Below, piece after piece: positions 24,001-33,580 of a stretch of DNA of 64,000 nucleotides. The first letter of the stretch is position 1, and each line of letters begins with the position of its first letter. Source of the DNA: Sphaerolaimus hirsutus (Eukaryota > Nematoda > Chromadorea > Monhysterida > Sphaerolaimidae); assembly GCA_964036195.1 (NCBI GenBank), contig OZ038457.1, forward strand, positions 19,123,147 through 19,187,146, read 5' to 3'. The notes beneath the pieces were generated by a model. It made no database searches. It worked only from the letters and a program-made list of their open reading frames with translations, and was not told where the DNA came from. Both the position numbers and the translations under genes were made by a program.

Positions 24001-26549
24001 TCATAGACCCAACCCGAAACCCCAGCATACTCGAACGGCAATTATATCACCCAATGTACAACAGAATGGGATGCATGAATGTGAAATCACAAAAAATTAA
24101 GGCTATTCAGTTTACAACCTAATACATACTGTATTTCCCCGAAATACCCCCAGGGGGTTTATTTTTTCAGAGTGGAAAGTTTGAGGGGGTATTACGAGGG
24201 GGCTTATTCGAGGGATATTTATAATTCCGTCAGAAATTTTCGCGAAAAGTAAAGACAAGTATTAGGTTGTAAACTAAATGTTTAATTTTTAACGATCTCA
24301 CGTACACATACATTCATGCGTCCCATTCTGTTGTACATTGGCCGATTTTGATGCCGTTCGAGTATGTTGTGTTGGGGTTGGGGGTCTCGGCTATGACGAA
24401 TTGTTTTGGTTAACTTGAATAATCCCCCAGTCCCGAGATAAGGGGTCTATAAAAAGGTGGTCATTTTGCAAACCTGTAAATTTCGTTCCTGTAAATAGGG
24501 ATTGTTGTATTGACTATTTTTGCACATGAGTTATATTTTAGGAGTGCCTTTCCCTTGCATGAAATATGGCTATAGGCGCATTTAATCCTTCAAACAATAA
24601 ACTTCAAACTTCAAACTGCATGGATGATCTGCACATTGACTTTGAAGCTGAATAACTGTGCGATTTCTGGGCCGATTCGGATCGTTCAACACTTAAAAAA
24701 ATCAGGACAACCTGCAGATTCAATTTTTGTTGTCGGATTAGTGATGTCCAAATTTCGTGTGCTGATTTGACCCAGTTTTTGAACATGTAAAATAATCGTA
24801 ATAATAATTTTTCAAGATGGGTTTTTTTCAACGTGCTATCATATACTTTAAACAAAAAGAATAAATCTGCCCCAAGAATGATTTCAATATCTCTTTTCAG
24901 TCCAAAGTTACACCACTTCAAACTTCCACCACCAAACCAAAAATATAAATTACCGCATGAAGAACAAAGCATGCAAATTCAAAAGTCTACATCTCGGCCA
25001 TTGCTCAGCCGATTTTCACCTATGAATGCTTCAAATGATCATAATGACCTGTAGATTTCACTTTTATGTTCTGATTATCTGTATGCACTGTTCTTCATGC
25101 AGTTATTTTATGAGTGGAAGGCGAAAGTTCAAAGTGCTTTAACTTTTGATTGGAAGGAGAAATTGAAATAATTTTTTTGCGCCAGATTGATCCTTTTGTC
25201 TAAAGTATATGATAGCGTGTTCAAAAACAATATTTTTTCTTGTTCAAAAACCGGGTCAAATCGGCATACAGAATTTAGACATGACTAATCCGACCACAAA
25301 AATTGAATCTGCAGGTTGTTCTGATCATTTGAAGTGTTGAACGATCCAAATCAGCTCAGAAATCACACAGTTATTCTGTAATGCCTTTCAATACATGATG
25401 TTGATGTACCTTATTACAGACAGGGGTATTTTGTGGGGGTTTATTTTTCCTCAAGGGGGGTGTTAAGGGGGGTATTTCGAGAAAATACGGTACATAGGAT
25501 ACATATTTCCACCAACTTTAGACTCCACAAATTTTCTAGAATACAGTTTTTCAATTTCCAAGACTCAAAACAACTTTCACTTACAGCCTTCAATGTGCAA
25601 TGCAGTAAAAACCGTTTTCACAAACATTGTTTTGTGTTCCAATCATAAAAATATGTTTTTGTCATGATTTTCACTATTTCTCTATTTAGTATGGCTCAGC
25701 TTTTCTCATCCCAGATGACCACGGCTATGGGGCAGTGCTGCGCCAGGTGCCAGGCAGACAGCAATTCAGCAGATATGGCCAAGTTCCAGCTGGCACCAGA
25801 AGTGCCCTGCCATCCAGACGACGATTCCAGCCTCACAGTGAAGGTGTCTGGATATACTTTTTGTAGATTTCACTTGTCACTATTAGTTATGGTATTTTCA
25901 CAATAATTTATCAATTCAGGTCCAGTAGACATTGAGCTGCAACCATCCACTTGTCCTCAGAGTCCCCTTTTGGGCACAGAAACACCACATGTCACCACTT
26001 CCATGGCAGGCAGACCTGTGCCAGCAAGTGGAAACCGAAGGACTAACAGTTTTCAAATGAAACACAGATTCGGTGGCAGTCAGAGACAAGGTGTCAGGGT
26101 TCAGGGTTCATCTGGTCAGAATGTGTCAAAAGTGTGGCAGGTGAATGCACCAGCGAAAATGGATGGATATGTTGTTGGTTGATGATGCCCAATTTGTTCA
26201 CTGAAATGCAATAACTTTGTAAAATTCACCATTTCAGGACAATACAAATTCAAGTGAATGTGCACAAAATAACCCCAGTGTCAACAATGCCAGAAGTTCA
26301 TCAGCCATGTCATCAATGCAGCAGGCCAGAAGGCGATTTTTTCAACTTGGAGCAGCTGGCGTTGTGCAAAATCCTGTCACATGTGGTGAAAAAGTGGCGA
26401 GTGGTACTCAAAAAGACACCAGAATTCATGTGAGTGTGGGTACTGGAGACAGTTGTACCCCTGGTATAGAGACAGATGATGGAAAATGTCCAAAAAGTCC
26501 AAAGGGGCAGAAATCATGGATTGCTAGGTTGAGACCACAGAAAAAGTGA
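1356..26549 (+). CDS. Large 31-exon gene, 1,942-aa coiled-coil, Ser/Gln-rich protein of unknown family
   Basis: Exons, each with an AG before and GT after: 1356-1513, 1971-2041, 2104-2302, 2372-2433, 2834-3053, 4195-4319, 8174-8238, 9203-9263, 9731-9931, 10358-10461, 11623-11778, 12647-12819, 13780-13918, 14289-14516, 16337-16556, 16678-17094, 17762-18010, 18082-18218, 18516-18822, 18877-18962, 19032-19235, 19325-19484, 19559-19854, 19963-20062, 20130-20454, 22051-22312, 22475-22686, 22759-22988, 25715-25843, 25920-26140, 26238-26549. The phases agree at every junction and the total is 5,829 nt, an exact multiple of three ending in TGA. Composition is that of a large scaffold: low complexity, Ser/Thr/Gln/Pro-rich, with basic patches, a Cys cluster and two coiled-coil zones. 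No catalytic domain, signal peptide or membrane segment is visible. I do not recognise it; a cytoskeletal or centrosomal adaptor is only a guess. The N-terminal exons 1-5 have the weakest splice sites. Confidence 0.8.
3204..3690. mobile_element. Family D hAT-like MITE
   Basis: Inverted ends CACAGTTGTT and AACAACGCTG are flanked by a perfect 8-bp duplication gtcactag (3196-3203, 3691-3698). The interior is built of ACGTAAA/TTTACGT repeats and has no coding sequence. It sits in intron 5 of the large gene. Confidence 0.8.
3846..4048. mobile_element. Family F short hairpin MITE
   Basis: Imperfect inverted ends run from CCAGTCCAGACTCTGTAAA to ACAAGGTCTGGCACTGG. Internal words (aaaatgccctg, agtgtcaaa) are shared with the other F copies. 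The target duplication is not clear. It lies in intron 5, about 150 nt before exon 6. Confidence 0.6.
4195..9263 (+). CDS. Large gene, exons 6-8, separated by a 3.85-kb transposon-filled intron
   Basis: Exon 6 (4195-4319) follows the acceptor acattttccag and is Ser/Pro/Asp-rich. Exon 7 (8174-8238) follows tttatttcag and reads LSQSSLQSKLNF. Exon 8 (9203-9263) sits between a strong acceptor (attttttcag) and donor (ccaggtaaaa) and reads ARTRQSSDKHLP. Phases run 1, 0, 1 and match the neighbours on both sides, which is the main support for such short exons. Intron 6 (4320-8173) is almost wholly mobile elements. The donor of exon 7 (GTTTTT) is weak. Confidence 0.65.
5429..6611. mobile_element. Family A-like element nested in family B
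   Basis: Ends TACCATATTTCCTTGA and GGAAATATGGTA are diverged from the usual family A ends; TA occurs at both borders. The body contains long C and G runs and a copy of the family A middle section, and is interrupted by 5685-6229. Confidence 0.55.
5685..6229. mobile_element. Innermost family B hAT-like element
   Basis: Ends TAACGATGGCAAA and GCCATCGTTA are flanked by a perfect 8-bp duplication aacacaac (5677-5684, 6230-6237). The interior is TTCGAA-rich and non-coding. The clean duplication marks it as a younger insertion than its hosts. Confidence 0.8.
7227..7762. mobile_element. Harbinger-like palindromic MITE (family H, copy 1)
   Basis: This 536-bp element is an almost perfect palindrome: each arm is about 260 bp and the loop is only a few tens of bases near 7495. 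Ends are AGCGGGAATTAGAGC and GCTCTAATTCCGGCC. The 3-bp flanks TGA/TGA fit the short duplications of PIF/Harbinger elements. The near identity of the arms suggests recent origin or arm-to-arm correction. Confidence 0.75.
9379..9611. mobile_element. Family G MITE
   Basis: Ends TATACTTGGCGAGCTC and AAGTCGCCATAGTATA are inverted, as is an inner pair cgttggaagcgtgcca / tggcacgcttccagcg. TATA is present at both borders. It lies in intron 8 of the large gene. Confidence 0.65.
9731..14516 (+). CDS. Large gene, exons 9-14: Ser/Arg/Pro-rich low-complexity region
   Basis: This block covers about residues 321-654. Exon 9 contains a run of CAATCG-type hexamers read as SQSQSQSRSHSS, then a Gly/Pro-rich tail. 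Exon 11 is basic (ARKSNKKFRVKKKF) and turns acidic (SDSENSDK). Exon 13 is Lys/Arg-rich, ending in a proline run. Exon 14 is Ser/Thr/Ala-rich. Exon 11 is started at 11623: the nearer acceptor at 11591 would break phase with exon 10. Exon 13 ends at 13918 (GTTTGT); reading on would need a 23-nt intron or break phase. The region looks intrinsically disordered. Confidence 0.75.
10644..11164. mobile_element. Family D hAT-like MITE
   Basis: Ends CATAGTTGTTAAAA and TTTTAACAACTGTG are flanked by a perfect 8-bp duplication cattttgc (10636-10643, 11165-11172). The body is ACGTAAA/TTTACG-rich. It lies in intron 10 of the large gene. Confidence 0.85.
11346..11572. mobile_element. Family E hAT-like MITE next to exon 11
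   Basis: Ends TAGTGATGGAAAA and TTTTTCCATCACTA surround GGCGCC-type sequence. The 8-bp flanks do not match. The right end lies 50 nt before exon 11, so the pyrimidine and branch-point region of that intron borders on the element. Confidence 0.7.
13052..13692. mobile_element. Family C hAT-like element, right end lost
   Basis: The left end TAGGGTGTCAAATTTCCG is followed by hundreds of bases of TTTTCCG / TTTCCGTTTTCCG words. No closing TTGACACCCTA is found; the copy fades at about 13692 into a family F-like stretch (gtaaaatgtaaaatgtc). It lies in intron 12 of the large gene. Confidence 0.6.
14549..16136. mobile_element. Harbinger-like palindromic MITE (family H, copy 2) with nested family B
   Basis: The ends match copy 1 (AGCGGGAATTAGAGC, CTCTAATTCCGGCC) and are flanked by TAA at both sides. 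The arms are interrupted at a gttgtggc site by element 14816-15972. It lies in intron 14 of the large gene. Confidence 0.75.
14816..15972. mobile_element. Family B hAT-like element inserted in Harbinger-like copy 2
   Basis: Ends TAACGATGGCAAA and TAGCCATCGTTA are flanked by a perfect 8-bp duplication gttgtggc (14808-14815, 15973-15980). TTCGAA-rich arms enclose about 750 bp of other repeat sequence, including remnants with C runs and a segment similar to part of 24.6-25.4 kb. Confidence 0.8.
16337..18010 (+). CDS. Large gene, exons 15-17: basic, Gln/Ser-rich linker
   Basis: This block covers residues 655-949. Exon 15 carries a strong basic patch (RRALLKKRKRK) that could serve as a nuclear localisation or microtubule-contact segment, followed by a Ser/Glu stretch. 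Exon 16 contains MTPEYMQKMDAW and a charged helix (LHQQRKLERAAAKQKRDAE) of about 40 residues, then a Gly/Ser/Pro/Arg stretch. Exon 17 is Ser/Ala/Gly-rich (SSSGRFGH-like repeats of small residues). All three have good acceptors (tttcccag, atatttcag, attctcag) and donors with G at +1 and T at +2. Intron 16 holds a family A element. Confidence 0.8.
17257..17618. mobile_element. Family A element
   Basis: Ends TACCGTATCTCATCGAAA and GAGGAAATACGGTA, with TA at both borders. C-run and G-run arms surround the characteristic middle of about 200 bp. It lies in intron 16 of the large gene. Confidence 0.7.
18082..19484 (+). CDS. Large gene, exons 18-22: main coiled-coil region
   Basis: This is the best candidate for the functional core (residues about 950-1247). 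Exon 18 has regular heptads (VELQQRNILLVSKLQKKTE, then LIALENE). Exon 19 continues with LDSALDRLSNQI and VDDLESKLRKVDAELRKLKE. Exon 21 gives a third helix (HRIELELLHTQAQLLLAHTQ). Exon 22 is a conserved-looking short block (FKLHGTRIKKAQEKAEVDR) ending in an acidic Leu-rich helix (ELELLEMLQNLS). Introns are only 54-300 nt and free of transposons, unlike the rest of the gene. This is the part most worth a profile search. Confidence 0.85.
19559..20454 (+). CDS. Large gene, exons 23-25: acidic then His/Gln/Cys-rich region
   Basis: This block covers residues 1248-1487. Exon 23 has a basic piece (KPVSKRQSQLMKGRAG) and a strongly acidic one (LADLDWTVDEESEDIDG). Exon 24 ends in LLRRKRSF. Exon 25 is rich in His, Gln and Cys, with CGGC, CQQQC and CTTC pairs. 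The Cys pairs could bind metal but do not match a zinc-finger pattern I know. The exon 25 donor is the GTGAGT at 20455, directly inside an in-frame stop if the intron is retained. The following intron holds foldback element FB1. Confidence 0.8.
20550..21892. mobile_element. Foldback element FB1 (1.34 kb)
   Basis: Long inverted arms run inward from about AAACAGCGTTCAGATCAGG and outward to CCTGATCCGAACGCAGTTT. They include GC-rich modules (ggtccggcagtcag; gtcgccgtcgccc) and a central hairpin around 21130-21450 (gttggtttaggatgccctc and its inverse). No open reading frame of interest is present. It fills most of intron 25 of the large gene and its layout matches FB2 at 39.8 kb. Confidence 0.65.
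22051..26549 (+). CDS. Large gene, exons 26-31: C-terminal region and stop
   Basis: This block covers residues 1488-1942. Exons 26-28 are His/Gln/Ser-rich with an acidic stretch (DDGSTNDVDMVQEEDYHD). Exon 29 is placed at 25715 because the nearer acceptor at 25689 meets a stop codon in the incoming phase; the chosen frame reads DHGYGAVLRQV. Exon 31 is Ser-rich, then basic, and ends SWIARLRPQKK at TGA 26547-26549. Intron 28 (22989-25714) contains a mariner-like foldback and a family A element. I see no convincing AATAAA within 500 nt downstream. Confidence 0.75.
23089..24122. mobile_element. Mariner-like foldback element
   Basis: Ends TTAGGTTGTAAACTAAATA and AGTTTACAACCTAA are inverted and flanked by TA on both sides. 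TTAGGTTG ends and a TA duplication are typical of mariner elements. Both arms carry the same inner words in opposite orientation (cattctgttgtacattgg; atctcgggactgggggat). No transposase is visible. It lies in intron 28 of the large gene. Confidence 0.65.
24127..25492. mobile_element. Family A element with internal insertions
   Basis: Ends TACTGTATTTCCCCGAAA and TCGAGAAAATACGGTA, with TA at both borders. Inside is a one-ended copy of the mariner-like arm (ttaggttgtaaactaaatg at 24263) and inverted copies of a segment around 24650-24790 and 25190-25380. It lies directly beside the mariner-like element in intron 28. Confidence 0.55.
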
Positions 26550-27442
26550 TGTTATAGTAACAAAATATTTTCTTTCATATTTTTTTATTGCTGATATAGA
26601 GTGTGGATGGTTCATTTTTTTACTAAAAGTACAACATCCAATGCGATTTTTGAGAAGTTTTTGACTACATTTTGGATAATGATATGGTCATCATGATTGA
26701 TTTGTCATTAATGTGTTCAATTACTGTTAAATATATGTTATCATGTAAATTACATTCAAACCCACCACATTCTAAATTTTATAATCACATACTATGCGAA
26801 ATGTTTGCCAAACTAAATAATTATCGCCATATTCTGTCTGTAATGATATCGCTAAGTGTTTTCAATCTTCTAGTCACATCCTTAATGTCACCCACACCAC
26901 AAATCTTTCCAAATTTATGTACATTTGCATGTGCTCTGATCAATGATGGCAAAAACACACATATTAAACACAGAATCTTATTGGTTGCGTTTTTTTTGAG
27001 TGGATCGTAGTAAAGATGGGCATTTACATACCCTGGACATTGCATTTTTTATACATGATGTACCTTATCCCAGACGGGGGGTGTTTTGATGGGGGTTTAT
27101 TTTTTTCAGCTCGAAAACACCTGGCTGGGGGTATTTCGATGGAGAGGGGTTAATTCAGTATATTTGAAATCAAAGGGGTTAATCCTGTAAGGGGTCAATT
27201 CAAAATCCACATAAGTTCATTTATTTATTAGGGGAAATACAATAAAACCTTGCATTTTATGAAAAACCTCGAGTTTTCACCAAAAACAGAAATAAAAACA
27301 GAGTTACTCGAGTTAAAACACAAAACAAAATCAAAACATAGGTATAAGTTTGAAAAACTCAAAACACAGAAAGTACCCATCGTTGGTTTTGATTGCTGAA
27401 AATTCCTTTTGTAGGTTCTGGTTGGTAATTGTGTTCTGGTAA
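26550..27442. other. 3' flank of the large gene, repeat-poor then degraded family A
   Basis: The first ~500 nt are plain AT-rich sequence, presumably the 3' untranslated region. From about 27055 there is a degraded family A-like stretch (gggggtatttcgatgg and similar). An AATAAA occurs at 27241, far from the stop codon. I see no gene. Confidence 0.45.
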
Positions 27443-27887
27443 TGCTGCGATTACAGCTCGGGCGTAAAATTGACCGGGCGTAAAATTGATTTTGGGTGTA
27501 AAATTAATTACAGATGCATGGATAAAGATACAACATTGTTATTTCAGTCAAAGAAAGCTTAGATGCAGACGTTTCTTGTGTCCTAAGCTCATGAGTTTTT
27601 TTTTCAATTGTACTGGGAGTTATGAATTTTAGCACAATTTTTTCAATTATGCGCTGTAGGTTGCGCAAAATTAGGGCGTAAAATTAAAATAATTTGCGCC
27701 AAAATTCATAACTTCTAGTACAATTAAAATAAACTGATGAGCTTTGGACACAAGCAACATCTGCATGTGCGCTTTCTTTGACTGAAATTACAATGTCGTA
27801 TCTTTATCCATTCACCTGTAATTAACTTAACGCCCAAAAATCAATTTTATGCCCGGTCAATTTTACGCCCGAGCTGTAATCGCAGCA
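27443..27887. mobile_element. Harbinger-like palindromic MITE (family H, copy 3)
   Basis: Ends TGCTGCGATTACAGCTC and GAGCTGTAATCGCAGCA are perfect inverses and are flanked by TAA on both sides. The body folds into two arms (gggcgtaaaattgaccggg and its inverse) around a central inverted word region near 27600-27700. Confidence 0.75.
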
Positions 27888-29509
27888 TAAATACTGTTTT
27901 TGGTATTTATTATAAAGTGAAAAATGCCGATCAGGAACCCCAAGGAATTTAGGTAGGCTTGGTGATACGATAGCATTCCCAAAATTGGAAAATATATGGA
28001 ACTTTATCGAAAAAAATGTAACGAGTAATTGAAGTCGAGGGAGAAGTTCCGTTTGGAAGGGGCTCTTGATCGAGTCTTGGCGGTACACAATAAAATCCCA
28101 TTTTACGTGTTTAAATTTTTTTGTTATTGTTTCTCTACTACTGACCTAAGACGCGAAAGATCTGAAACAATAAATGTGTCATTCTTTTGTAATAGGAAAA
28201 ATCGTGTAAAAATCAGAAGAAAGCAGTAGCAAAATGGATTTCATTCCTTGTTGCTAAATTTACTTATTTATTGCCAGAATACATACCTTCCTGAGTCGGG
28301 TCTGTGCCATCCCACATCTAAACCCATCCCACATCCCGGCCCATCAATTGGATGCCTGTCATATTTGATGCGTATTCCTTGCATTTTTGGTGGATAATGG
28401 ATGCAAAAAAATGTTGATGATGAAAAATCGCAGGTCAAAGTTGTACTCAATAACACTGACTGCACTCAATAGTTGTCAACTGCCATGTTTTAACACATGT
28501 GGTGTCAAATAGCCTTCAAACACTCCAACATGTTATATTAGATTGATTACCTTGTGTCATCTGACTTTTTTGAAAGTCCCTAAATTAAATACAGTCTATT
28601 TGAGAGACAAAGTAGATTTAGATGTGGGATGAGCCTACGTCCCTGAGTCCACGCAAATATCCAAGCAGTTAATAAAAATCCATGGATAAAATACGCACCT
28701 CCGTCACGGAGGCTCCGTGCGGTTTCTGTAAAATCCGATTTGTTAAAATCTGATAAGAATTCAGCAACATTCAGTATTTTTGATTGCGCCCCGAAGGTAT
28801 CTTTGCTCTACAAAGTTTTAAACCTTCAGATCGACAATCAAATTACCACAATTTGTTGCTCCACATTAATCAGTAGACGAATAATGAAAAATCGTAAATT
28901 AGCTTGGTGAATAATGTTAAACATCATTTCCACATTTTAACTGTCATTCTCATTTAAAGTGTGTTAGAATGACAAGCAAATGAATGACTGTGGTAACGCT
29001 TCTTATATAAATTTTGTGGCGACATTTGGCGAACCACTCAAAAATTTTATGTGGACATCCGTGTGACATGTTTCGCGCAGATTTTAGTTCATTTACAGTA
29101 TAATAGCGACCGACTCTGCGCTTTTGATGTCGGCACATGCGTTTGCTGGATTTGCAGGGTGGTCGAAATATTTTTGTGAAAGGTGCCACACGGCGCCCTT
29201 TTAAGGTGACTTCAGGAAATGTTATCAACCACGCCTTATATTCTTGGTGGCCTATTTAGTTGAATGACGCCGCGCTTCCGTTGACACCCGGCACCTTTAT
29301 TTGAATTGCGCATTTCCATCACTACATCCTGCTTAAAATAGCCAAAAGAAAAAGATCGTGCGAAAGCAGTGACCCACCCTGTAAATACTTGCATATAAAT
29401 GCATTTGCAGTGTCCCAAATTCATTACCCTGCGGTGTATCCATTGGATTTACCTGCGTTTATAAATATGCGAGTGCCAAAATGCGATTTATTCCCTGGCT
29501 GTAACGGAT
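27888..29509. other. Intergenic stretch without a supported gene
   Basis: Open frames on both strands near 27.9-28.2 kb and 28.95-29.23 kb lack splice or start context I can trust. A 15-bp inverted pair, catcccacatctaaa at about 28309 and its inverse at about 28619, brackets roughly 320 bp and may be a degraded element. The right end of a family E element (catttccatcacta) lies at 29311-29324 and a left end starts at 29510. Confidence 0.4.
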
Positions 29510-30514
29510 TAGTGATGGAACAACGCCATGGCGGTTTACTTATGCGCCTGCCGCATAGTTGTTAAAATATATTTTTATTTACTCTAAAAATATGTATACT
29601 TAAGTACTGAGTAAATACATTTGCATTTTCTCCAGAAAAGTACATGTACTCACCTTTACGCGTACTTTTTAAAACGGCATAGAAAATGTATTTTTAGGAA
29701 TTTGTGACATAGAAACTACCTACACAGTTAGGTATATAGAGCAACTGTGGATCAGTGCTGCAAAAATTTACGTTTTATGTTTTAATGTATTTAAGTTTAC
29801 CCGAAATACCCTGGTATTTTGGTATTTATCCTTATGTTTACGTTTACCTCTTGGAAAAATACCATTACGTATTGTTATGTATACCTAGCCGAAATACCCG
29901 GGCACCATCAAAAACGTAAAAAGGCTTAAAATTCAGTTGCAAGAACCGAAGATACTATCAAATTTGTTACATGGAAGCTTTTTCAAATGTGTATACAATG
30001 CACATCAAATGTATATTTTTATGTTAAACACCAATTGACTCAGCAGACTTCATAACTTTGTAACTTTAAGCTGGGGAAACTAATTAACTTTCATAATGGT
30101 TGAAGCATTGTGTGGTCTATTTATAGGTATACTGTAGCATCTACATAATTATGTAACTCCCAAACCCAATGACCCACGTCAGCCCTATTTTGAAACTCAC
30201 ATAAAAGAGAATACCTATAAATACATTTACCCTGCATATAGACTAGCTGTTGCTAGTGGACAAAACTGTTGCAATGCAAAAAACCTTCACAAACAACCTC
30301 TCAGTGTTCTGGTGTGTGGGATCGCAGACTTGCGAGTTTTACAGAGCACCAATGCCATCAAAAAGTTCCCAGCAAATGTTAGAATAGATGCTCTAAAATC
30401 AACCATTGTTATTCAATTGTTACATAATGTATGCAGAAAATGTAGATGGAGATCGTGGGGACATGCATAGCATTGTAAAAAAACATGGTTTTTCTATTGC
30501 TCTTGTAGTAGGAG

Positions 30515-31429
30515 TAGTGATGGAATGGCGCCATGGCACTGGCGCCATTTGAGGGCGCCAAAGGGCGCCGCGCCATGGCGCCATTGGCGCTTGGCGCCCT
30601 TTTTTCTGTGGCGCCCTTGGCGCCTGGCACCCACATTCTGAAATGCGCCATGGCGCCCTTGGCGCTTGGCGCCCTTTTTCCGTGGCGCCCTTGGCGCCTG
30701 GCGCCCTGCTTTAAAAGGGCGCCAAAAAGGCGCCAGCAGGGTTTCAAGGTGAGTGCTGTATAAATGGAAAAAAAGATGAAAAACGCATTCATAGATGATC
30801 TGAATTCGCCAGATAAATGGACGAAGTGGTGTGAGTGGGTATAAATCTTTTGTGCAACGGTTCATCAGATGTGTCTGACAGATCAGAAGACGAGATTGAT
30901 GGAACATTGAACTTGCAAAATCATCAACGGATTCAAATTGTTGCAATTCCGTTTTTTGTCCATTTTGAGAGAACATTGATTGGAAAAGTCAATTTGAAGT
31001 GAATGGATTGTTCTCAAATGACAATATCCATTGTGTTTGAATTGTCATGTGAATTTTACTTGACTTTTTTTGTTGCTAGTGTTGTGATTGTTCATTAAAC
31101 CCCGGAGAACGCAAATTGATTAGTGAATGCATGTACTAGGTAGAAAAACTTTCAGCACACGCATGGTGTTGTATGCTCTTATTTATCCTGTCGCCCTTGG
31201 CGCCTGGCGCCCTTTTTTTCAAATGGCGCCATGGCGCCCTTGGTGCATGGCGCCCTCTTGCCGTGGCGCCCTTGGCGCCTGGCGCCCGCTTTCCGAATGG
31301 CGCCATGGCACCCTTGGCGCCTGGCGCCCTTTTTCTGTGGCGCCCTTGGCGCTTGGCGCCCACTTTCTGAATGGCGCCATGGCGCCATTGGCGCCTGGCG
31401 CCCTTTTTTCTGGCGCTTTTCCATCACTA
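30515..31429. mobile_element. Family E hAT-like element carrying internal unique sequence
   Basis: Ends TAGTGATGGAATGG and TTTTCCATCACTA are flanked by a perfect 8-bp duplication agtaggag (30507-30514, 31430-31437). Two GGCGCC blocks (about 30525-30740 and 31190-31420) surround about 450 bp of unique sequence that has splice signals and an open frame. Other family E copies here are 180-270 bp and lack such a middle. Confidence 0.8.
30764..31002 (+). CDS. Possible captured two-exon mini-gene inside family E element
   Basis: Exon 1 would be 30764-30830 (ATG, MEKKMKNAFIDDLNSPDK...) with a GTGAGT donor. Exon 2 would be 30869-31002, after ttcatcag, ending at TGA. Phase 1 on both sides agrees and the product is 66 aa (exon 2 reads SDRSEDEIDGTLNLQNHQ, then a hydrophobic stretch). 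A second GTGAGT donor precedes it at 30749. The 38-nt intron is very short, so this could be chance or a decayed gene fragment. No function can be given. Confidence 0.35.
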
Positions 31430-31437
31430 AGTAGGAG

Positions 31438-33580
31438 CACTTAAAAACATTTTGTAAATTTACATTTTATTTTACATATTCCAGTATTTTAACAACACTA
31501 CTGTGGATTGACTATTGCTGGTAGTGATGTCTCTAGTTGCCTGCGCCTACTAGTACACCCAGCATTAGAGATACTGTACAGTACACCGAGACCCCAATTC
31601 CAACCCCAAAAACTAAAAATACCAATTGCGATCCTGATCCCATAATCTCAATCCTATTTGAAGCCTAGCCATGTCATTGTTTTGTTGTTTTTGCAAATTT
31701 TTGTTGCTAAAATAACGACACCAGTGCCGAGAAATCTGTGCCATTTGCCCATAGAAATACAAAATATATCTGTTATATCTTCCAGTGTAAATATTATTTT
31801 TACATGTAAAAGTACTTGTTTTCACATTTTCCATGAAGAACTACTCGCTTTTACATTTTCCTGGAAGAACGTATTTTACTCACATGTACTCATGAGTACA
31901 GGTAAACAAGTATTTTACATCTTACTGGAGTAAAAAGTATTGACATGCATATACTCTGAAAAACGTTCAGTAGTTTTAACAACCCTGCCAGGCCATGGAC
32001 GAAATTTCATTTGACAAATTTTTCTCCATCGGAAATTATACGCACCTAAATGTCTAATACATTTGAACTTACCATTTTGACGGTGATCAAATTCTAAAGC
32101 ATTCATAATTAAGCAAATGTTCCTCAACTTATTTTACTTTCAACAAAACTAGTTTGTTGAACAAAACCGCACTGAATCGCGCATGTTGCTGGACTAATCA
32201 ACAAAATCACAGTAACCTATGGGGTCGGTAAAATTAATGGTTTACTCGTTACAAATATCAGTCGTTTACTCGTGCACGGTTTACGGCTGCACCCATGCCC
32301 CTAGCGCCACGCCATTTTGTAACAACATCGAAATGCGTTGGCGCCGGCGCCAACTCTAAACGGCGACCATAAATGTTATTGTCTCTGTTTGTGCTTTTAT
32401 TTGGTGGATTAAATTCGTGTTATTTATGAGTGCGCCAGTGCGCCCGCGCACAGGTGTCAATTTCCGGCTATTGAGTTAGCGTTGGGAAATGGTTCAGGCG
32501 GTAGGTAGTGTTTGGAAAAAGTTCACGTGTGAGAGTGCCGCAAAACCGATTGATTTCTGTAGCCAGTCCCGATTCCTGTATATTGACATGTGTAACTGTC
32601 AGGTCAGGTAATTTGAAACAATGCCGAATGTACGTGCAGAATTGTAATAAAGTTTCTTTTTCTTCTTAGCAGGCACTTGACAAATCTATCTGCTATTTTA
32701 CACTTTACATTTGACGGTGTGGGGGAGTGGAACGAATATGTGAGAACGTAAAGTTTCAAACTAACTCTTGGATTGTAAAGAACCCCTTTTCTGTCGACTA
32801 GGAAATATTTATATCTCTTGGGCGCCTTGGTTCAGTTTTTTTTTCTGGTTTTTCTTTTTTCAGTTATGTTCAATTTTTCTCATTTTGATATCACATTTTC
32901 TGGAAAGAAATTGTCGTTCATGGTAATTTATATCACGATTTGCCACGTTTCAAGATGAAAATAGTTTTCATTCAGCTGACATTTTGCAAGGTGCGAATGT
33001 GCATTGAATATTAGCATCCGATCGCGTGTACAAATGAAAATCATTGCAGCATGCCACCCATTAGATCAAATAGTTATCAATATTTTATGAGGAGATGACA
33101 GACGAAAAAAATGTGATAGGGACTGCTTTGAGCTTCCCTTGTCTTAAAGTTGCCCAGGGGAAAAATAGGCAAATGTATTTTAACACGGTCTCGAATATTT
33201 AGCAATTTGAGTAATGTATCAAAAGGAAAATATAATTTAATCTCTGGAAAGACCTGTAGAAAATACCAAAAGTATAATATTTTTTTATATTTTCTTGTAA
33301 TTTTACAAATATTTTATCCCGACATTTTTGAAACGCCAATCACAATTTTGTTTTAGCAGCGATCCAGCGCACTTAGGATAATTTTCGCTTGGTCTGAAGT
33401 TTTCCTACATTCTAAATCAGATTTTTACCAGCTGAAGTATGATTACTCAACTTTCAACTAATGTATACTTAGCGATGAACATTCGATAAAAAACCCCCAT
33501 AATTTTCTAAAAATTAAGCAAAAATTTGTAAAATGCTTAACACTCATTTTTCTACACATTTTGGGTGTGTATATATCACG
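31438..33580. other. Intergenic region upstream of the membrane-protein gene
   Basis: There are scattered family D-like fragments (ttttaacaac at about 31490 and 31980; acgtaaa-type words). I find no supported exon. The last ~800 nt should hold the promoter and 5' untranslated part of the gene starting at 33581; a TATATA lies directly before its ATG. Confidence 0.4.

Noticed and set aside
31127..31444. Long open frames on both strands in GGCGCC repeats (also 30494-30792)
   Set aside because: Low-complexity Ala/Pro/Trp/Arg products of the palindromic repeat; open in several frames at once.
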